Positions 61,687-64,000 of a stretch of 64,000 nucleotides of DNA are shown here, piece by piece. The DNA comes from Treponema sp. (GTDB taxonomy: Bacteria > Spirochaetota > Spirochaetia > Treponematales > Treponemataceae): assembly GCA_016296655.1 (NCBI GenBank), contig JAEDIW010000002.1, positions 29,060 to 93,059 of the forward strand, written 5' to 3'. Numbering within the stretch: the stretch's first letter is position 1; each line of letters opens with the position of its first letter. A model generated the notes under the pieces. The model ran no database searches. It was given only the letters and a program-made list of their open reading frames with translations, and was not told the DNA's origin. Position numbers and translations under genes: made by a program.

Positions 61687-62607
61687 ATGAAGATCACTCA
61701 AAACGATATTTTTAATACACAAACTGCACAACCTTTTTCTCTAGATTCAAGTTATTGCGAAGTGTTGCCAGACAAAGAACTTCGCCCGTATATAAGGTGC
61801 TTTTGGCAGCAAGTTTCATGCAACAGTTTTATGAAAAAATTTGGAACACATGAAGAAAACATTCATACAGACTTTCATTTCTTTTCAGCAAAACAAAAAA
61901 TCATTATTCCAGATGCCTGTATGGACATAATTCTAAAATTTGATTCTTTCAATAATCTGGAATCTGCGCATTTCTGTACAATTGATAAAACTCCACATAT
62001 TTTTATTCCTGAAGCGGATAAACAGGAAACAGTTTTTGGAATACGTTTTTTCGCATGGACAGCAGGATTTTTTGCCGCAGAAAAAATCAATGGAATTTCG
62101 GGCAAAACTCTTGATGCTGAACCCTTTTTTCCAGTCGAAACAAAAAATTTTTTTAAGGAGCTTGAAAAGGCAACTACATTCCATCAGAAAGCCGATTTTG
62201 CAAACCGTTATTTCCTTGAAAAAATTTCGCTTCTGTCTTTCTGCATAAATCCAAACCTGATGAATTTTGTAACCGACATGATAAAAGCCAGAGGTTCCCA
62301 AAAAATTCAGGATATTTTCCAGACTGTCCAAAAATCAGAACGCCAGATTCAGCGTATATTTAAAGAACAAATCGGAATATCACCAAAATCACTTTCATCT
62401 ATTATCCGCTATCAGAATCTTTGGTGCGATCTTCTAAAAAATCCTTCAATAAACATTCAGGATCTGGTTTTTAAATACGATTTTTTTGATCAGTCGCATC
62501 TTACAGAAAATTTTAGACATCACCACGGAATGAATATCCGCCAAGCATTAGACTATGCCTTTAAAAAACGCACGATTCATACTGAGTTGGACTTTCCCCT
62601 GCAATAA
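61687..62607 (+). CDS. AraC-family transcriptional regulator
   Basis: A 306-residue regulator. The C-terminal double helix-turn-helix is clear: IQDIFQTVQKSERQIQRIFKEQIG (about residues 201-224) and LVFKYDFFDQSHLTENFRHHHGMN, with the conserved final R-Q-A-L. The N-terminal half (YCEVLPDKELRPYIRCFWQ, then IPDACMDIILKF) matches the small-ligand domain common in AraC proteins of the DUF6597 kind. It may regulate the VOC-DUF3795 gene after it. No ribosome site is apparent; CTGTT-TTCAAAT-AACAG (61641-61657) and repeated AAAGCTTT lie in the leader. Confidence 0.9.
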   Translation: MKITQNDIFNTQTAQPFSLDSSYCEVLPDKELRPYIRCFWQQVSCNSFMKKFGTHEENIHTDFHFFSAKQKIIIPDACMDIILKFDSFNNLESAHFCTIDKTPHIFIPEADKQETVFGIRFFAWTAGFFAAEKINGISGKTLDAEPFFPVETKNFFKELEKATTFHQKADFANRYFLEKISLLSFCINPNLMNFVTDMIKARGSQKIQDIFQTVQKSERQIQRIFKEQIGISPKSLSSIIRYQNLWCDLLKNPSINIQDLVFKYDFFDQSHLTENFRHHHGMNIRQALDYAFKKRTIHTELDFPLQ

Positions 62608-62781
62608 TGTCGTTTTTTTCCTATAAAAACAGATTTCTCTCTCATAAAATAAAATCATCCATAACAAATTTAGACAAATGGATGAATTACTAAAATCAAA
62701 AAAAAGGAATGTGTAACATAATTTTTGTTCACAAGTTTGCGTTGCAGGCTTCCTTACTCTTTTTATTTTATGGAAGAAAAA

Positions 62782-63546
62782 ATGAAATTACAAGGAATTT
62801 TAATCGCCGTTCAGAATATGGAACGCTCTCTCAAATTTTACAGAGAAATATTCAATCAAGACGTTATCATGGATTTTGGAGCAAACAAAACCCTCCGTTG
62901 TGGACTTTCTCTTCAAAGTGATTTTGACAAGCTTGCAGAATTTGACGCCTCCCTGATGAAATTTCATACTCACAATATGGAACTTTATTTTGAAACAGAC
63001 GATTTCGATGCCTTTACATCACTTTTAAACGAACACCCGGAAGTTGAAAAACTGCATGAAGCAAAAACATTTCCATGGCGCCAGCGAGGTATCAGAATCT
63101 ATGATCCCGACGGTCATATCGTTGAAGTTTCCGAAAGCATGGAATCAGTTGGATTCAAGCTTTTTGAAGAAGGCAAAACCATAGAAGAAACCGTAAAAAT
63201 CACACAGCATCCTCAAAATATTGTAGAACAGTGGTACAAACGATTTTTAGGCGAAGAAGACGAAAATATAAGCGTCTGCGGTTCAAACTGCGCTAAATGC
63301 CCATACTACAAAAAAATGTGTTCCGGCTGCAATAAATCTTCTGGCAAAGTTTTTCATTCGCCGCAAGGCTGCGCAATTTACAGCTGCGTACAAAGCAAAA
63401 ATCTGCACGACTGCGGCAAATGCTCAAGCCTTCCATGCAAAATATGGAAAGAAACCCGGGATCCAAGCTATAGCGACGAACAGTTTGAAAAAAGTATAGC
63501 TGAAAGAATCAAAACACTGAGAACAAAATGCATTAGTAAGGATTAG
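62782..63546 (+). CDS. VOC (glyoxalase-fold) domain fused to a Cys-rich DUF3795 domain
   Basis: A 254-residue fusion. Residues about 1-120 are a VOC/glyoxalase-like fold (GILIAVQNMERSLKFYREIF, then RGIRIYDPDGHIVEVSESM, with the usual C-terminal Glu metal ligand). After a helical linker, residues about 170-245 hold about 13 Cys in the order expected of DUF3795 (VCGSNCAKCPYYKKMCSGCN, then CAIYSC and CGKCSSLPC), likely binding metal. Function unknown; a bleomycin-resistance or lyase role is possible for VOC folds. The start at 62782 follows GGAAG; the frame is open upstream to 62725. Confidence 0.85.
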   Translation: MKLQGILIAVQNMERSLKFYREIFNQDVIMDFGANKTLRCGLSLQSDFDKLAEFDASLMKFHTHNMELYFETDDFDAFTSLLNEHPEVEKLHEAKTFPWRQRGIRIYDPDGHIVEVSESMESVGFKLFEEGKTIEETVKITQHPQNIVEQWYKRFLGEEDENISVCGSNCAKCPYYKKMCSGCNKSSGKVFHSPQGCAIYSCVQSKNLHDCGKCSSLPCKIWKETRDPSYSDEQFEKSIAERIKTLRTKCISKD

Positions 63547-63593
63547 AATTTTTAACAAGTTTTGTGAAGCAGATTCGTAAACACTTGTAAACT

Positions 63594-63632
63594 AAAAAAA
63601 AGGACTTACGAAATACCACTATCGTAAGTCCT
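63594..63632 (-). terminator. Terminator of the tRNA gene
   Basis: Minus strand AGGACTTACGA pairs with TCGTAAGTCCT around a 10-base loop, followed by eight T. Strong intrinsic terminator; may also serve the plus-strand gene upstream. Confidence 0.9.
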
Positions 63633-63643
63633 TATAAATTTAA

Positions 63644-63717
63644 TGGGCCGTCTTGGACTTGAACCAAGGACCAAAGGATTATGAGTCCTCTGCTCTAACC
63701 AACTGAGCTAATGGCCC
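63644..63717 (-). tRNA. tRNA-Ile2 with CAT anticodon (lysidine type)
   Basis: The 74-base minus-strand gene folds into a full cloverleaf: acceptor GGGCCAT / ACGGCCC (one A-C mismatch at 6-67), D arm with AGCTCAGTTGGTTAGAGC, anticodon loop CTCATAA and T arm CTTGG / CCAAG around TTCAAGT. The CAT anticodon allows Met or Ile2; the body (TTGGTC variable loop, GGTTCAAGTCC) is closer to E. coli tRNA-Ile2 than to elongator tRNA-Met. No 3' CCA is encoded. It has its own promoter and terminator. Confidence 0.88.
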
Positions 63718-63732
63718 GAAAATATGTGCTAT

Positions 63733-63761
63733 ACTATAGCAAAAAAGAGATTTTTGGTCAA
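63733..63761 (-). promoter_or_regulatory. Promoter of the tRNA gene
   Basis: Minus strand TTGACC (63756-63761), 17-base spacer, TATAGT (63733-63738), about 16 bases before the tRNA. Confidence 0.7.
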
Positions 63762-63961
63762 TGGGAGAAAAATTATCCAACAAGGCAAACGCATGTAATA
63801 ATTTTTTGTTTAAATCTCAAAACTACTATTTAAAATGCCCAAAATGGAGGGGGCTGGTTCCGCAGAATCATTTTGTAAGAATTGTCAGTAAAACAGTAGA
63901 TGAACTCGAAATAAAAGAGAAATACGAGAAGGCTAACGCCACTTTTAATAGGGCACAGTAA
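63761..63961 (+). pseudogene. Possible N-terminal remnant of a transposase
   Basis: A 66-codon frame whose middle, GLVPQNHFVRIVSKTVDELEI (residues 31-51), resembles the N-terminal VPxxHxLRKIDxxVDF segment of IS1182-type transposases. It ends after KEKYEKANATFNRAQ, and no continuation is seen. There is no ribosome site, and its start overlaps the tRNA promoter. More likely a fragment left by an insertion beside a tRNA gene than a working gene. Confidence 0.4.
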
Positions 63962-64000
63962 CCGAAACCTGTGTGCCTTCGCCTTCTTCAGTAAAGAAGT
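63945..64000 (-). CDS. C-terminal end of a sensor histidine kinase (cut by window edge)
   Basis: Reading leftward from the window edge, one frame gives FFTEEGEGTQVSVTVPY followed by a stop (63945-63947). The EGEGTQVSVTVP ending is typical of the last strand of histidine-kinase ATPase domains. Only 18 codons are visible, so this is tentative. Confidence 0.45.
   Translation of the reverse strand, partial: FFTEEGEGTQVSVTVPY

Noticed and set aside
63644..63717. Elongator tRNA-Met
   Set aside because: The CAT anticodon fits, but the variable loop and T arm sequence resemble tRNA-Ile2 more; the presence of tilS elsewhere in the genome would be needed for proof.

Overview
The window looks like a spirochaete chromosome, most probably a Treponema: it is AT-rich, has a trans-2-enoyl-CoA reductase close to the Treponema denticola Ter type, and carries chemotaxis genes, an anti-sigma-28 factor (FlgM) and a histidine-kinase-like ATPase fused to an HDOD domain. 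This assignment rests on gene content and remembered family resemblance; no search was run. Both edges cut genes: a CheB on the left and what looks like the last codons of a sensor kinase on the right.

Region by region: 1-6.6 kb is a chemotaxis block (cheB, cheA and a STAS protein on the minus strand, cheW on the plus strand, then a soluble receptor-like coiled-coil protein and a ParA/MinD-type ATPase). 6.7-14.4 kb is a self-contained efflux operon: a TetR-type regulator with two DNA-binding heads, a TolC-like protein, a periplasmic adaptor lipoprotein, an RND pump and a PII-like protein. 14.4-20 kb holds a secreted protein of unknown function, a GGDEF-EAL enzyme, an acetyltransferase and a PutP-type symporter. 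20.6-31.4 kb is dominated by phosphate: phoB-phoR, pstS-C-A-B-phoU and a Na+/phosphate symporter, with 11-bp-spaced Pho boxes before phoB, pstS and the symporter. 31.6-42.6 kb is mixed housekeeping (aldo-keto reductase, purine nucleoside phosphorylase, HDOD fusion, TrmH, an odd Fe-ADH relative, rsmI-flgM, RluA, a cytidylate-kinase-like protein, two CorC/CNNM paralogues). 42.9-61.5 kb is biosynthetic: purL, proA-proB-proC, pyrB-pyrI-pyrC, a fused pyrK-pyrD and pyrF, interrupted by fabV and its presumed TetR regulator. 61.7-64 kb has an AraC regulator, a VOC-DUF3795 fusion, a tRNA-Ile2 gene and a probable transposase remnant.

The most striking points are: (1) PstS is circularly permuted, with the family's C-terminal half placed first; (2) at least eight short intergenic elements with GGGGCTGTC / GACAGCCCC ends are scattered through the window; (3) three back-to-back hairpins lie between pstS and pstC; (4) the efflux regulator seems to be a single-chain TetR dimer sitting on a palindrome at its own start site; (5) fabV and a nearby tetR share a TGACA-N5-TGTCA operator; (6) several genes (parA-like, purL, pyrF, rluA-like, GGDEF-EAL) have a TATAAT box ending only 6-9 bases before the ATG and no Shine-Dalgarno sequence, as expected of leaderless mRNAs.
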